NCBI RefSeq assembly: GCF_003044445.1
Contig: NZ_POWX01000006.1
Span: 1-64,000 of the forward strand
DNA: 64,000 bases
Origin: Neisseria mucosa
GTDB lineage: Bacteria > Pseudomonadota > Gammaproteobacteria > Burkholderiales > Neisseriaceae
Reading direction: 5' to 3'
Of the stretch, positions 29,195 to 40,189 are shown in pieces. Below the pieces are notes generated by a model, which had not been told where the DNA came from, did no database searches, and was given only the letters and a program-made list of their open reading frames with translations. Every line of letters begins with the position of its first letter. The stretch's first letter is position 1. Both the position numbers and the translations under genes were made by a program.

Positions 29195-29419
29195 ATGAAC
29201 GCACACACCTTAGACTTAAAGGGGCTCAGATGCCCTTTGCCGATTTTGAAAACCAAAAAAGCGTTGGCGCAAATGGAGGCAGGCGAAGTCCTGACCGTGT
29301 TGGCGACCGACGGCGGCGCGCCCGGAGATTTTGAGGCTTTCTGCCGCCAGACCGGGCATGTCTTGCTCGAATCGCGTGAAGAAGACGGCGTGTTCACGCT
29401 GGTTGTGAAACACAAATAG
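29195..29419 (+). CDS. TusA/SirA family sulfurtransferase
   Basis: A 74-residue sulfur carrier of the TusA fold. The persulfide Cys is in LDLKGLRCPLPILKTKKAL, and the C-terminal half ends GVFTLVVKHK. TusA family members relay sulfur in tRNA 2-thiouridine, molybdenum cofactor or other sulfur pathways; which one cannot be told because no tus or iscS genes are near. GGAA lies about 10 bases upstream. Confidence 0.88.
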   Translation: MNAHTLDLKGLRCPLPILKTKKALAQMEAGEVLTVLATDGGAPGDFEAFCRQTGHVLLESREEDGVFTLVVKHK

Positions 29420-29432
29420 AGGTCGTCTGAAA

Positions 29433-30035
29433 ATGGCGAAACGTCCGATTTCAAGGCTTTTGACGCTTGCCGCTTTCTCCGTTTTATTGACGGCGTGCGG
29501 CAGGGAGGAAGTGCCGCCCGAGCAGATGGCGGATCGTGCGAACGCGGCGGCGGAATTGTTCCGTCAAGGCTGCGTCGCTTTTGACGGGGCTGCCGATAGA
29601 GTGCGCTCTTTTGCCGATAATGAAAAGTTGACGGCTTTGAACGCGGAAGAAATCGGCAGGCTGCCCGCAGGTTTCATCGAGCTGGATGCGCTTGCCGTTT
29701 GGAAGAAAACGCAGGACGGCGCGGATTATTATTTGAGCCTGACCGGCGACAGTTGCAGCGTGAAGACGGCGCGTGCGGACGAAACCCTGATACGCAAGCA
29801 GTTTATGGTATTGGTGGAAAACCCGCCGAAGGGCTTGAATAGCGAATTGCGCACCGATCAAGCGTCCGAATCGCCGATTCCGATCCGCCAGTTGTCCTAC
29901 GCGTGGCGAGCTTCGGGCAGCTCGGAAGAAACCTTGCTGACCGTCAAAACCACCCCGTCCGACCAGTTGCCCGTACAGGCGGTGTTTTACCTGACGCATC
30001 AGTCCTACAACGGCAAGCCCGTCCTTGTGCAATAG
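29433..30035 (+). CDS. Predicted lipoprotein of unknown function
   Basis: A 200-residue protein with a signal peptide ending in the lipobox LTAC (Cys 22) after MAKRPISRLLTLAAFSVLL. The mature part begins GREEVPPEQMADRANAAAEL, contains two further Cys (GCVAFDG and DSCSVKTA) that could pair, and ends LTHQSYNGKPVLVQ. I do not recognise a domain. The start is directly preceded by AGAGGTCGTCTGAAA, so an uptake sequence doubles as the Shine-Dalgarno region. It lies 13 bases after tusA and probably shares its transcript. Confidence 0.75.
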   Translation: MAKRPISRLLTLAAFSVLLTACGREEVPPEQMADRANAAAELFRQGCVAFDGAADRVRSFADNEKLTALNAEEIGRLPAGFIELDALAVWKKTQDGADYYLSLTGDSCSVKTARADETLIRKQFMVLVENPPKGLNSELRTDQASESPIPIRQLSYAWRASGSSEETLLTVKTTPSDQLPVQAVFYLTHQSYNGKPVLVQ

Positions 30036-30105
30036 CTTTTTCAGACGAGCTTTAAAGGAACATCAAGGGGTCGTCTGAAACCCAAAAATCTAAAAAGGAA
30101 CACTC

Positions 30106-31140
30106 ATGCAAACCCTGACCATCATCCGCCCCGACGATATGCACCTGCATCTGCGCGACGGCGACGCGCTCCAAGCCGTTGCCCCCTATACCGCCCGCCA
30201 GATGGGTCGCGCCGTCATCATGCCCAACCTCAAGCCGCCCGTCGTCAGCGTTTCCGATGCGCTTGCCTACAAAGCGCGTATCATGGCGGCATTGCCCGAA
30301 GGCAGCGCGTTTGAGCCGTTGATGACGCTTTACCTCACCGACCAAGCCACGCCCGAGCTGGTGCGCGAAGCCAAAGCCGCCGGTATCGTCGCCTTCAAAC
30401 TCTACCCCGCAGGCGCAACGACCAATTCCGATTCCGGCGTAACCGACCTGTTCAAACTCATTCCCGTGTTGGAAGAAATGGCAAAACAGGGCATCCTGTT
30501 CCTCGTTCACGGCGAAGTAACCGACTCCGAAATCGACATCTTCGACCGCGAAGCCGCCTTTATCGAGCGCGTGATGAAACCCGTTTTGGCGCAAGTGCCA
30601 AATCTTAAAGTCGTGTTCGAACACATCACCACCGCCGAAGCCGCCCGCCTGGTTTTGGAAGCAGGCGACAACGTTGCCGCCTCCGTGACCCCGCAACACC
30701 TCCTGCTCAACCGCAACGACCTCTTGGTCGGCGGCGTGCGCCCCCATCATTTCTGCCTGCCCGTACTCAAACGCGAAACCCACCGTCAGGCATTGGTCGC
30801 TGCCGTTACCGGCGAGAAGGCGCACAAATTCTTCCTCGGCACCGACTCCGCGCCGCACGCCAAATCCGCCAAAGAAAACGCCTGCGGCTGCGCCGGCATG
30901 TTCAGCGCCATGACCGCCATCGAGCTTTACGCCGAAGTGTTTGAAAAAGCAGGCGCGTTGGACAAACTTGAAGCCTTCGCCTCGAAAAACGGCGCAAGGT
31001 TCTACGGTATTCCCGAAAACACCGACACGATCACCCTCGTCAAACAAAGCCAAACCGTCCCCGCAAGCGTCCCATACGGCGACGGCGAACTCGTCCCGAT
31101 GCGCGCGGGCGGCGAGATAGGCTGGACAGTCAAATATTGA
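30106..31140 (+). CDS. pyrC: Dihydroorotase
   Basis: PyrC cyclises N-carbamoyl-aspartate to dihydroorotate in pyrimidine synthesis. The 344-residue type II enzyme shows the zinc ligands [10 protein letters not shown] (residue 12), the carboxylated Lys in [14 protein letters not shown] (near 102), [15 protein letters not shown], and the active-site Asp in [13 protein letters not shown]. Length is that of E. coli PyrC. AAAAGGAAC gives the ribosome binding site. An independent hairpin terminator follows. Confidence 0.97.
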   Translation: MQTLTIIRPDDMHLHLRDGDALQAVAPYTARQMGRAVIMPNLKPPVVSVSDALAYKARIMAALPEGSAFEPLMTLYLTDQATPELVREAKAAGIVAFKLYPAGATTNSDSGVTDLFKLIPVLEEMAKQGILFLVHGEVTDSEIDIFDREAAFIERVMKPVLAQVPNLKVVFEHITTAEAARLVLEAGDNVAASVTPQHLLLNRNDLLVGGVRPHHFCLPVLKRETHRQALVAAVTGEKAHKFFLGTDSAPHAKSAKENACGCAGMFSAMTAIELYAEVFEKAGALDKLEAFASKNGARFYGIPENTDTITLVKQSQTVPASVPYGDGELVPMRAGGEIGWTVKY

Positions 31141-31166
31141 GCCGAACCTGATTGAACTGACGTATG

Positions 31167-31203
31167 AAAATGCCTGCCCGAAAAGGGGCAGGCATTTTGG
31201 TTT
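31167..31203 (+). terminator. Rho-independent terminator of pyrC
   Basis: TGCCTGCCC (31171-31179) pairs with GGGCAGGCA (31186-31194) and is followed by TTTTGGTTTT. It contains no uptake sequence. Confidence 0.85.
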
Positions 31204-31237
31204 TATGGTGAATTCAAATGGAAAATACTCAATCATC

Positions 31238-31445
31238 GTCATTCCCGCGCAGGTGGGAATCTTGAGGTTTGGATTTACAGTAATCTTTAAGTATAGTGGA
31301 TTAACTTTAAACCAGTACGGCGTTGCCTCGCCTTGCCGTACTATTTGTACTGTCTGCGGCTTCGTCACCTTGTCCTGATTTAAATTTAATCCACTATATT
31401 TCTGAAATGCAGAGGTCTGGATTCCCGCCTGCGCGGGAATGACGG
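31238..31445. repeat. dRS3-flanked NIME block carrying a Correia insertion
   Basis: dRS3 units lie at 31241-31260 and 31421-31440. The RS sequence between them matches that of the block at 32418 but is interrupted by the Correia element at 31292-31398. The gap between pyrC and the HNH gene (31141-31561) holds only this block and hairpins. Confidence 0.85.
31292..31398. repeat. Correia repeat element, short form (copy 3)
   Basis: 107 bp, TATAGTGGATTAACTTTAAA at the left end and TAATCCACTATA at the right. The uninterrupted sister repeat at 32418 shows the target: AAGTA before and TTTCTG after are contiguous there, consistent with insertion at a TA dinucleotide. Confidence 0.92.
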
Positions 31446-31478
31446 TAATTGGTTAGTATTCGTATACAAAAGAACGCA

Positions 31479-31537
31479 AAAAGGTCGTCTGAAAACAGAA
31501 ATAGCAGGTTTCGCTAAATCGTTTTCAGACGACCTTA
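31479..31537. terminator. Uptake-sequence terminator of the HNH gene
   Basis: AAAAAGGTCGTCTGAAAAC pairs with GTTTTCAGACGACCTTA across a loop of about 26 bases, 25 bases beyond the HNH stop. Confidence 0.65.
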
Positions 31538-31561
31538 AGTCAACGGACTGTTCAACACTAT

Positions 31562-32347
31562 TTATTCTTCTTTTTGGAAAACGTGGTTGCGGTGATACTC
31601 GAAATATTTTTCGCTTTCAGGTTCGATTTTTAATTGCATATCGGGAAAAATCCCAAGCCGCTTTTGATTTTCCAGATCGATTTTCGGACTGATTTTTATC
31701 GTACCGTCGGTTTCAAACGTAATCAGACCGCTATCGAATAATGCGTCGATATGGGGTGCGAGCATAAGACCATTGAAGGGATCTAACCTCTCTTCATTAT
31801 TGCACTTGCTCCAAGGTTTGATATGGCTGGCAATAAGTAAAGACCGAACATCTAGATCTGTCAGTGGACAGCTCGGATACAGTTCGAGTAGTTTTTGCCG
31901 GAATCTGCCTTGCCCTTGACGGGCTTTTATTAAGGTTTCGATTTCGGTTCGTTTTTCTGGTTCAATTTCAGATGCTAATTGTTCTTTGAGTTTACCGAGA
32001 TCTTGTTCCAAAGATTGGGTTGAGTTTATTTGAAAATTTGTTGGTTTGTATAATTCAAATATTCCTCCTTTTTTCCACCATAAAAAGTCTTGGTGCATTG
32101 ATTCGTGATAATGCTTCCTTGAGTTTGAATTAACACTAAGTACATACAAAGAAGCACGTGTATCATCATTATAGTCAGGAGTAATCTGCCATTGGTTTTT
32201 TAGTTCTTCAATCTGTTCATCTACATCTTTTACCTTAAATTGTGTTTTGCCCATATCATGCAGATGTAAGACGATTCTTTTTATAATTTCTATTGTCCCA
32301 TCAATATGTTCTCCATTGATCCGTGCGGAATATTTTGTTTTTGCCAT
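31562..32347 (-). CDS. HNH endonuclease, possible orphan restriction enzyme
   Basis: A 261-residue protein. The C-terminal HNH domain (HNH_2 type) is clear: SLLIASHIKPWSKCNNEERL supplies the first His, DPFNGLML the Asn and APHIDALFDSGL the second His. The N-terminal 110 residues (KYSARINGEHIDGTIEIIKR to WKKGGIFELYKP) look like a winged-helix DNA-recognition module of the sort fused to such nucleases. A charged helical linker lies between. The gene is visibly more AT-rich than its neighbours and is bracketed by related repeat blocks. No methyltransferase or second subunit is next to it. A role in restriction or defence is inferred; degradation of foreign DNA is plausible but unproven. Confidence 0.75.
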   Translation of the reverse strand: MAKTKYSARINGEHIDGTIEIIKRIVLHLHDMGKTQFKVKDVDEQIEELKNQWQITPDYNDDTRASLYVLSVNSNSRKHYHESMHQDFLWWKKGGIFELYKPTNFQINSTQSLEQDLGKLKEQLASEIEPEKRTEIETLIKARQGQGRFRQKLLELYPSCPLTDLDVRSLLIASHIKPWSKCNNEERLDPFNGLMLAPHIDALFDSGLITFETDGTIKISPKIDLENQKRLGIFPDMQLKIEPESEKYFEYHRNHVFQKEE

Positions 32348-32417
32348 TTAAGTCTTCCTACCAAAGTTAAGTTTTCTAATTTAATTATTTGAGGTAATGC
32401 ATTGATTTTCCTATGAC

Positions 32418-32521
32418 CGTCATTCTTGCGCAGGCGGGAATCCAGAAGTTTGGATTTACAGTAATCTTGAAGTATTTCTGAAATGCAGGGGTCTGGATTC
32501 CCGCCTGCGCGGGAATGACGG
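32418..32521. repeat. dRS3-flanked NIME block without Correia insertion
   Basis: dRS3 units lie at 32422-32441 (one arm diverged, ATTCTT) and 32497-32516, with about 55 bases of RS sequence beginning CCAGAAGTTTGGATTTACAG. The block lies between the HNH gene and purL. Confidence 0.85.
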
Positions 32522-32555
32522 CGGTCGGTTCGGTCTTATACACAAAAGAACATAT

Positions 32556-32614
32556 AAAGGTCGTCTGAAAATAGGTATAGCAGAATCCACTAAATCGTTT
32601 TCAGACGACCTTTT
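32556..32614. terminator. Uptake-sequence terminator of purL
   Basis: AAAGGTCGTCTGAAAA pairs with TTTTCAGACGACCTTTTC across a long loop. It is close in sequence, including the loop, to the hairpin at 31479-31537. Confidence 0.7.
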
Positions 32615-32644
32615 CTTTAAAGCCGAATCAAATCAGCCTGCCGG

Positions 32645-35600
32645 TTAACCCAACGCCTTCCTTGCTCCGGCGAAGAGGCGGTACCAGCCGGACAGTTCCG
32701 TCCAGTCTTCCGGTTTCCAGCTCATTTGTGCGGCACGATAGACGCGTTCGGGGTGGGGCATCATGATGGTGACGCGGCCGTCGGCGTTTGTAACGCCGGC
32801 GATGCCTTGCGGCGAGCCGTTCGGGTTGAGCGGGTAGGTTTGGGTAACTTGGTTTTGTCCATCGACGTATTGCAGCGCGATGCCGAGGCCGTCTGAAATT
32901 TTGCCGCCGTGAAGCGCGAAGTCGGCGCGGCCTTCGCCGTGGCTGACGACGACGGGCAGGCTTGAGCCTTGCATTTCGGCGAGTATCAGCGAAGGCGATT
33001 TGGGGACGTGAACCATGCTCAGGCGCGCTTCGAACTGTTCGCTCAGGTTGCGTTTGAACTTCGGCCAGCCTGCCGTGCCGGGGATGATTTCGGCGAGGTT
33101 GCTGACCATTTGGCAGCCGTTGCACACGCCCAATGTCAGCGTGTCCGGGTCGGCGAAGAAGGCGGCGAACTGGTCGCGCAAGGCGGGGTGGAACAGGATG
33201 GATTTCGCCCAGCCTTCGCCTGCGCCGAGTACGTCGCCGTAGCTGAAGCCCCCGCACGCCGCCAGCATTTTGAAGTCGGCAAGACGGACGCGGCCTGCCA
33301 TCAGGTCGGACATATGCACGTCGTAGGCATCGAATCCGGCGCGGGTGAACGCGGCGGCCATTTCGATTTGCCCGTTCACGCCCTGTTCGCGCAGGATGGC
33401 GATTTTGGGTTTCGCGCCGCTGTTGATAAACGGCGCGGCGATATCTTCGTTCACATCAAACTTCACGTCGGCAAACAATGCACTGCGGTCGTTGTCGCCA
33501 ATCAGGGCGAACTCGCTGTCTGCGCAAGCGGGGTTGTCGCGCAGGCGTTGGATGGCGTGGCTGGTTTCCTGCCATGCGCGTTGCAGGTCGGTAAGGGATT
33601 GATTGAAAATTTCTTCTCCTGCATTGATGACCATATGGCCGCTGTCGGCAAACTCTCCCAAATGGTGCAGCGTGAGATTCAGTTTCTCGCACAAATTAGA
33701 AATATATTCGTGGTCGGCAGCGTGAACAGCAATAACGGCTCCTAATTCTTCGTTAAACAGGGTAGTTAGGACAAATTTTTGCCATTCTTGAGGCGAGTAA
33801 TACTCGTTTTTAACGTTAATATTTTTATCTACCATTGTCAGCAGATCGAGATTCATGCCACGGCGAGAAGCAAATGCCATTTCTGCCAGAGTCACAAACA
33901 AACCGCCGTCGCTACGGTCGTGGTAGGCCAGCAACTTATCTTCTTGAACGAGTTGCTGAATTAACTGATAAAACGCTTTCAGACGGCCTGCATCAATATC
34001 AGGTGCTTCGCCGCCGCTTCGGTTATACACTTGAGCCAGTGCAGACCCACCCATACGGCACTTGTTGTTGCCTAAGTCAATCATCAGCAGAATAGCGAAC
34101 GAATTGGCATTGTCTTTTAATACGGGCGTAACGGTTTTGCGCACGTCTTTGACAGGCGCGAACGCGGAAATAATCAGGCTCAACGGCGAAACGACGGATT
34201 TTTTCTCTTCGCCGTCCTGCCAAACGGTTTTCATCGACAGGCTGTCTTTGCCCACGGGAATGCTCAAATCCAATGCCTGACAGGCTTTAGAAACCGCTTC
34301 GACGGTGCGGTAGAGTTTTTCGTCTTCGCCTTCGTTGCCACACGCCGCCATCCAGTTGGCGGAAAGCTTGATATTGCCGATGTCGCCGATGTTGACCGCC
34401 GCGATGTTGGTGATGGCTTCGCCGACGCACATTCTGCCCGAAGCGGGCGCGTCAAACAGGGCGACGGTCGGTTTTTCGCCCATAGACATCGCTTCGCCGC
34501 GATAGGTGTTGAAACCCATCATGGTAACGGCGCAGTCGGCTACGGGGGTTTGGTATTTGCCGACCATTTGGTCGCGGTGGGTCATGCCGCCGACGCTGCG
34601 GTCGCCGATGGTAATCAGGAAGTTTTTGGCGGCTACAGCGGGCAGGCGCAGAACGCGGTAGGCGGCTTCGGTGATGTCGATATTGCCCGCGTTAAACGGT
34701 TTTTCAGACGACCTCACGGTTTTGTCGCTACGCGTGGTTTTGGGCGGTTTGCCGAGCAAGACGTTCAGCGGCAAATCGACGGGATTGTTGGAGAACAAAT
34801 CGTCGCGTACTTTCAAATGGCCGTCGTCGGTCGCCGTGCCGACTACGGCAAACGGGCAGCGTTCGCGTTCGCAGATGGCGCGGAAGGTGTTCAAATCTTT
34901 TTCCAAAATCGACAACACATAACGCTCTTGCGATTCGTTGCACCAGATTTGCAGCGGGTTGAGGCCGTGTTCTTCCAGCGGCACTTCGCGCAGCTTGAAT
35001 ACCGCGCCGCGTCCGGCATCGTTGACGAGTTCGGGGAAGGCGTTGGACAGGCCGCCCGCGCCGACGTCGTGGATGGAGATAATCGGGTTTTTGTCGCCGA
35101 GCTGCCAGCAGCGGTCGATCACTTCCTGCGCGCGGCGTTCGATTTCAGGGTTGCCGCGTTGTACGGAATTGAAGTCCAAAGACGCGTCGTTTGTACCGGT
35201 ATTCATGGATGAAGCCGCGCCGCCGCCCAAGCCGATAAGCATACCCGGGCCGCCCAGTTGAATCAGCAACGCGCCTTCGGGGATTTCGTCTTTATGCGTC
35301 TGCTGCGCCTGAATGCTGCCCAAGCCGCCGGCAATCATAATCGGTTTGTGGTAGCCGCGAACCTGACCGTCAAACTTCTCTTCAAAAGTGCGGAAGTAGC
35401 CCAAGAGGTTCGGGCGGCCGAATTCGTTGTTGAACGCCGCGCCGCCGATAGGACCTTCAATCATGATGTCCAGCGGCGAGGAAATGTGTTCCGGCTTGCC
35501 ATAGGCTTGTTCCCAAGGCTGCTCCAAGCCAGGGATATTCAGGTTGGACACGGTAAAGCCGGTCAAGCCCGCTTTCGGACGCGAACCTTTGCCCGTTGCG

Positions 35601-36571
35601 CCTTCGTCGCGAATTTCGCCGCCCGCGCCCGTCGCCGCGCCTGCAAACGGCGCGATGGCGGTCGGATGGTTGTGCGTTTCCACTTTCATGATGATATGCG
35701 TGTCTTCCTCGTGGAAACGGTAGCCCTGGTTTTCCGCCGCATTCGGATAGAAACGCTCGATTTTCGCGCCTTCGATCACGGACGAGTTGTCTTTATAGGC
35801 AACGACCGTGCCTTCGGGATGCGCGTCGTGCGTGTCGCGTATCATGCCGAAGAGAGATTTGGGCTGCTTTTCGCCGTTGAGGATGAAATCGGCGTTGAAG
35901 ATTTTGTGGCGGCAGTGTTCGCTGTTTGCCTGTGCAAACATCATCAGCTCCACATCGGACGGATTGCGCTGCAAAGCCTGATAGTTTTCAACCAGATAAT
36001 CGATTTCGTCGGCAGAAAGTGCCAAACCCATTTCGGTATTGGCTTTGACCAAAGCCTCTTTACCGCCGCCCAAAACATCGACGCTGGAGAAAGTTTCGGA
36101 TTCGAGATGGTGGAATAATTTGGAGGCCGTCTCAAAATCGGGCAGCACGGATTCGGTCATGCGGTCGTGTAGCAAAGCCGCCCATTGCTGTTTCTGTTCA
36201 TCATTCAGACGACCTTCCAGCCATACCGCCATGCCGCGTTCGATTCGTTCGATGCCTTCCAAACCGCAGTTTTCTGCGATATTGGTCGCCTTGGAAGCCC
36301 ACGGCGAAATCGTACCCAAACGGGGCGTTACCAAAAATAAATGCAAGCCCTCGCGCGCTTCGGGCGTTTCTTTAACGCTTTGCGCCGCCAACAAGGCTTG
36401 CAGTTTTTCGACAGTCGCAGCATCCAGTGCTTTCTCGCTGCCGACAAAATACCAAAATTCGCTTTTCAGTTTCACTTCGGGCAGACCGAGTGCGGCTGCT
36501 TTTTGCAAGAGTTTTTCAACACGGAAATCGGAAAGGGCGGTAACGCCGCGCAAGGGCAAAACAACAGACAT
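32645..36571 (-). CDS. purL: Phosphoribosylformylglycinamidine synthase
   Basis: PurL makes FGAM from FGAR, glutamine and ATP in purine synthesis. The 1308-residue single-chain form has the N-terminal PurS-like and linker domains, then two AIR-synthase-like halves. [11 protein letters not shown], the ATP-site [20 protein letters not shown] and [10 protein letters not shown] lie in the first half, and [11 protein letters not shown] and VGKDSLSM in the second. The C-terminal glutaminase has the nucleophile in LGVCNGCQM and the catalytic His and Glu in PHPERV. Full length for the proteobacterial enzyme. It stands alone. Two copies of the GCC-type uptake sequence occur inside it (32886 and 33978). 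Confidence 0.98.
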   Translation of the reverse strand: MSVVLPLRGVTALSDFRVEKLLQKAAALGLPEVKLKSEFWYFVGSEKALDAATVEKLQALLAAQSVKETPEAREGLHLFLVTPRLGTISPWASKATNIAENCGLEGIERIERGMAVWLEGRLNDEQKQQWAALLHDRMTESVLPDFETASKLFHHLESETFSSVDVLGGGKEALVKANTEMGLALSADEIDYLVENYQALQRNPSDVELMMFAQANSEHCRHKIFNADFILNGEKQPKSLFGMIRDTHDAHPEGTVVAYKDNSSVIEGAKIERFYPNAAENQGYRFHEEDTHIIMKVETHNHPTAIAPFAGAATGAGGEIRDEGATGKGSRPKAGLTGFTVSNLNIPGLEQPWEQAYGKPEHISSPLDIMIEGPIGGAAFNNEFGRPNLLGYFRTFEEKFDGQVRGYHKPIMIAGGLGSIQAQQTHKDEIPEGALLIQLGGPGMLIGLGGGAASSMNTGTNDASLDFNSVQRGNPEIERRAQEVIDRCWQLGDKNPIISIHDVGAGGLSNAFPELVNDAGRGAVFKLREVPLEEHGLNPLQIWCNESQERYVLSILEKDLNTFRAICERERCPFAVVGTATDDGHLKVRDDLFSNNPVDLPLNVLLGKPPKTTRSDKTVRSSEKPFNAGNIDITEAAYRVLRLPAVAAKNFLITIGDRSVGGMTHRDQMVGKYQTPVADCAVTMMGFNTYRGEAMSMGEKPTVALFDAPASGRMCVGEAITNIAAVNIGDIGNIKLSANWMAACGNEGEDEKLYRTVEAVSKACQALDLSIPVGKDSLSMKTVWQDGEEKKSVVSPLSLIISAFAPVKDVRKTVTPVLKDNANSFAILLMIDLGNNKCRMGGSALAQVYNRSGGEAPDIDAGRLKAFYQLIQQLVQEDKLLAYHDRSDGGLFVTLAEMAFASRRGMNLDLLTMVDKNINVKNEYYSPQEWQKFVLTTLFNEELGAVIAVHAADHEYISNLCEKLNLTLHHLGEFADSGHMVINAGEEIFNQSLTDLQRAWQETSHAIQRLRDNPACADSEFALIGDNDRSALFADVKFDVNEDIAAPFINSGAKPKIAILREQGVNGQIEMAAAFTRAGFDAYDVHMSDLMAGRVRLADFKMLAACGGFSYGDVLGAGEGWAKSILFHPALRDQFAAFFADPDTLTLGVCNGCQMVSNLAEIIPGTAGWPKFKRNLSEQFEARLSMVHVPKSPSLILAEMQGSSLPVVVSHGEGRADFALHGGKISDGLGIALQYVDGQNQVTQTYPLNPNGSPQGIAGVTNADGRVTIMMPHPERVYRAAQMSWKPEDWTELSGWYRLFAGARKALG

Positions 36572-36820
36572 GATTCAGCTCACAAATGCGGTTGGGAAAG
36601 GCTGTATTATACGCCGAATGGGTCTGAGTTGCTTGGTAATTTGGGCTAAAATGTTGACAATTTTTCAGACGACCTGCGGCCGGGGGAAATGTAGGGGGTG
36701 TCTGAAAATATTAAGGGATAAGGGTTTTATCTGTTTTTCTGATTTTCGTCGGAAGTCGGGTATGTGGAAAATTTCAGGAAGTAGGGGGCAACTGCTTCCG
36801 TATGTCCATATATCAAATGG
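36572..36820. other. Upstream region of purL, no gene seen
   Basis: No coding frame of interest. A single uptake-sequence core lies at about 36663 and a partial one at 36700. TTGACA-like sequence appears on the plus strand near 36653. I see no purine-riboswitch-like fold. Confidence 0.35.
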
Positions 36821-37466
<646 letters not shown>

Positions 37467-37467
37467 C

Positions 37468-37512
37468 GGTTTTCAGACGACATTGAGGGTGTTTAAGGTC
37501 GTCTGAAAGGCT
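37468..37512 (+). terminator. Imperfect uptake-sequence hairpin after glnB
   Basis: TTTTCAGACGAC and GTCGTCTGAAA are separated by about 20 bases. The pair is arranged with the complement first, the reverse of the usual order here. Confidence 0.45.
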
Positions 37513-37637
37513 TTCTGGCTGTCCATCAATCGTTGTTTCCAATATAATTCCGTTTTCAAATCCCATACGGAACAGGCCGTCTGTTTTCAGACGACCTGTT
37601 TCTTTATTTCCGCTTTTTTAAAGTTCTACAAACACTT

Positions 37638-39017
37638 ATGCTGCTCGACCTCAACCGCTTTTCCTTTTCCGTCTTCCTGAAAGAAATCCGCCTGCTGACC
37701 GTCCTTGCCCTGCCCATGTTGTTGGCGCAGGTGGCGCAGGTGGGCATCGGTTTTGTCGATACCGTGATGGCGGGCGGTGCGGGCAAGGAGGACTTGGCGG
37801 CGGTGGCTTTGGGCAGCAGCGCGTTTGCCACGGTTTATATTACCTTTATGGGCATTATGGCAGCGCTGAACCCGATGATTGCCCAGCTTTACGGCGCGGG
37901 TAAAACTGACGAAGTGGGCGAAACGGGGCGGCAGGGGATTTGGTTCGGGTTGATCTTGGGGATTTTCGGCATGGTGTTGATGTGGGCGGCGATTACTCCG
38001 TTCCGCAACTGGCTGACCTTGAGCGATTATGTGGAAGGCACGATGGCGCAGTATATGTTGTTCACCAGCTTGGCAATGCCTGCGGCGATGGTACACCGTG
38101 CGCTGCACGCCTACGCTTCCAGCCTGAACCGCCCGCGCCTGATTATGTTGGTCAGCTTCGCGGCGTTTGTGTTGAACGTGCCGCTGAATTATATTTTCGT
38201 TTACGGCAAATTCGGTATGCCCGCTTTGGGCGGCGCGGGCTGCGGACTGGCGACGATGGTGGTGTTTTGGTTCAGCGCGCTGGCGTTGTGGATTTATATC
38301 GCTAAGGAAAAATTCTTCCGCCCGTTCGGACTGTCGGCAAAATTCGGCAAACCGGATTTGGCGGTGTTCAAACAGATTTGGAAAATCGGTGCGCCCATCG
38401 GACTGTCTTATTTTTTGGAAGCCAGCGCATTTTCGTTTATCGTGTTTTTGATTGCGCCCTTCGGCGAGGATTATGTGGCGGCGCAGCAGGTCGGCATCAG
38501 TTTGTCGGGGATTCTCTATATGATTCCGCAAAGCGTCGGCTCGGCAGGGACGGTGCGCATCGGTTTTTCATTAGGACGACGCGAATTTTCACGGGCGCGT
38601 TATATTTCGGGTGTGTCGCTGGTGTTGGGTTGGATGCTCGCCGTGATTACCGTGCTTTCTTTGGTATTATTCCGTTCGCCGCTGGCAAGTATGTACAACA
38701 ATGATCCGGCGGTTTTAAGCATCGCCGCCACCGTCCTGCTGTTTGCCGGCTTGTTCCAACCGGCAGACTTCACCCAATGTATCGCGTCCTACGCCCTGCG
38801 CGGCTATAAAATCACCAAGGTGCCGATGTTCATCCACGCCGCCGCCTTCTGGGGCTGCGGCCTGCTGCCGGGCTACCTGCTCGCCTACCGTTTCGATATG
38901 GGCATTTACGGCTTCTGGACGGCATTGATCGCCTCGCTCACCATCGCAGCCATCGCCTTGGTGTGGTGCTTGGAATTGTGCAGCAGGGAGATGGTCAGAT
39001 CGCATAAGGTCGTCTGA
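37638..39017 (+). CDS. norM: MATE family multidrug efflux transporter
   Basis: A 459-residue inner-membrane antiporter with twelve predicted membrane helices, of the NorM branch. The first helix region reads EIRLLTVLALPMLLAQVAQV, followed by GFVDTVMAGGAGKEDLAAVA with the conserved Asp. It has a second repeat half with the GIYGFWTALIASLTIAAIAL end. NorM of Neisseria exports cationic dyes and fluoroquinolones using Na+ or H+. The gene is free-standing. Promoter mutations in related species raise resistance, but nothing abnormal is visible upstream here. Confidence 0.92.
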   Translation: MLLDLNRFSFSVFLKEIRLLTVLALPMLLAQVAQVGIGFVDTVMAGGAGKEDLAAVALGSSAFATVYITFMGIMAALNPMIAQLYGAGKTDEVGETGRQGIWFGLILGIFGMVLMWAAITPFRNWLTLSDYVEGTMAQYMLFTSLAMPAAMVHRALHAYASSLNRPRLIMLVSFAAFVLNVPLNYIFVYGKFGMPALGGAGCGLATMVVFWFSALALWIYIAKEKFFRPFGLSAKFGKPDLAVFKQIWKIGAPIGLSYFLEASAFSFIVFLIAPFGEDYVAAQQVGISLSGILYMIPQSVGSAGTVRIGFSLGRREFSRARYISGVSLVLGWMLAVITVLSLVLFRSPLASMYNNDPAVLSIAATVLLFAGLFQPADFTQCIASYALRGYKITKVPMFIHAAAFWGCGLLPGYLLAYRFDMGIYGFWTALIASLTIAAIALVWCLELCSREMVRSHKVV

Positions 39018-39093
39018 AAACTCCGCCGCTTAAAATATCGAAACAATGGGCTGAAGCCCGCCACTGACAATATCTATTTTAAAGTTTAAACCC

Positions 39094-40134
39094 ATGCAAC
39101 CCATCCAATACCAAACCGACCTCACCCCCTACAACACTTTCGGCCTTCACGCCCAAGCCCAAGCCTTTATCGCACTCGAACACGCCGACGAGTTGCGCGA
39201 CATCGTCCGACTGCCCGAGTTCGACCGCGATACTATTTTATGGCTCGGCGGCGGCAGCAATATCCTTTTGATGCAGGATTACGCCGGACTGGTCGTACAT
39301 ATGGAAAACAAAGGCATACTCGAGATTGCACGTTCAGACGGCCTCGTCTACATCGAGGCGCAGGCAGGCGAAATCTGGCACGATTTTGTCCTGCACACCG
39401 TCGCGCTGGGTTTGAACGGGCTGGAAAACCTGAGCCTGATTCCGGGTACAGTCGGCGCGTCGCCCGTGCAGAACATCGGTGCATACGGCGTGGAAGCGAA
39501 AGACGTGATTCACAGCGTGCGCTGCTTCGATTTGGATACGGAAACCTTTGTCGAGCTTTCCAATGCCGACTGCCGCTTCGCCTACCGCGAAAGCCTGTTC
39601 AAGCAGGAAGGCAAAGGGCGTTATGTGATTGTTTCGGTCGTATTCGCCCTGAAAGAGCGTTTCGAGCCGAATTTGGGTTACGGCGATTTGGCAGCCGCCG
39701 TTGCCGAACGGAGTGCGGGCAGGGCGCCGACGGCGAAAGATGTTTCCGATGCAGTGTGTGCAATCCGCAACAGTAAACTTCCTAATCCTAACGTACTTGG
39801 TAATGTCGGCAGTTTCTTTAAAAACCCCGTCATCAGCGCGGAAAAAGCCGCGTCCCTGTTGCAACAGCATCCGGATATGCCGCGCTATCCGCAGCCCGAC
39901 GGTTCGGTCAAACTCGCCGCCGGCTGGCTGATCGACCAATGCCGTCTGAAAGGCTTCCAAATCGGCGGCGCGGCGGTACACGACAGGCAGGCTTTGGTTT
40001 TAGTGAATAAAAACAATGCTTCTTCAGACGACGTCCGGCAACTGGCGCGGCATGTCTGTAATACAGTATTTACTCGATTTCAGGTAGAATTACACGCCGA
40101 ACCCAATTGGCTGCCTGCTTCGTACGGCCTGTAA
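39094..40134 (+). CDS. murB: UDP-N-acetylenolpyruvoylglucosamine reductase
   Basis: MurB reduces UDP-GlcNAc-enolpyruvate to UDP-MurNAc in peptidoglycan synthesis, using FAD and NADPH. The 346-residue type I enzyme shows YNTFGLHAQA at the N-terminus and the FAD-binding WLGGGSNILL. It then has SLIPGTVGASPVQNIGAYG, CRFAYRESLFK, GNVGSFFKNPV with the proton-donor Ser, and the C-terminal Glu-containing VELHAEPNWL. Two uptake sequences of other dialects lie inside it: AGGCCGTCTGAA (complement) at 39333 and ATGCCGTCTGAA at 39939. Confidence 0.96.
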   Translation: MQPIQYQTDLTPYNTFGLHAQAQAFIALEHADELRDIVRLPEFDRDTILWLGGGSNILLMQDYAGLVVHMENKGILEIARSDGLVYIEAQAGEIWHDFVLHTVALGLNGLENLSLIPGTVGASPVQNIGAYGVEAKDVIHSVRCFDLDTETFVELSNADCRFAYRESLFKQEGKGRYVIVSVVFALKERFEPNLGYGDLAAAVAERSAGRAPTAKDVSDAVCAIRNSKLPNPNVLGNVGSFFKNPVISAEKAASLLQQHPDMPRYPQPDGSVKLAAGWLIDQCRLKGFQIGGAAVHDRQALVLVNKNNASSDDVRQLARHVCNTVFTRFQVELHAEPNWLPASYGL

Positions 40135-40189
40135 ACAGCGGCAGCAACACTGTTTATTCATTCTGCCGATGCGCGCAAGGAGCTACGAC

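Noticed and set aside
30052..31368. 438-codon minus-strand frame opposite pyrC
   Set aside because: Shadow of pyrC that also runs through a terminator and a Correia element.
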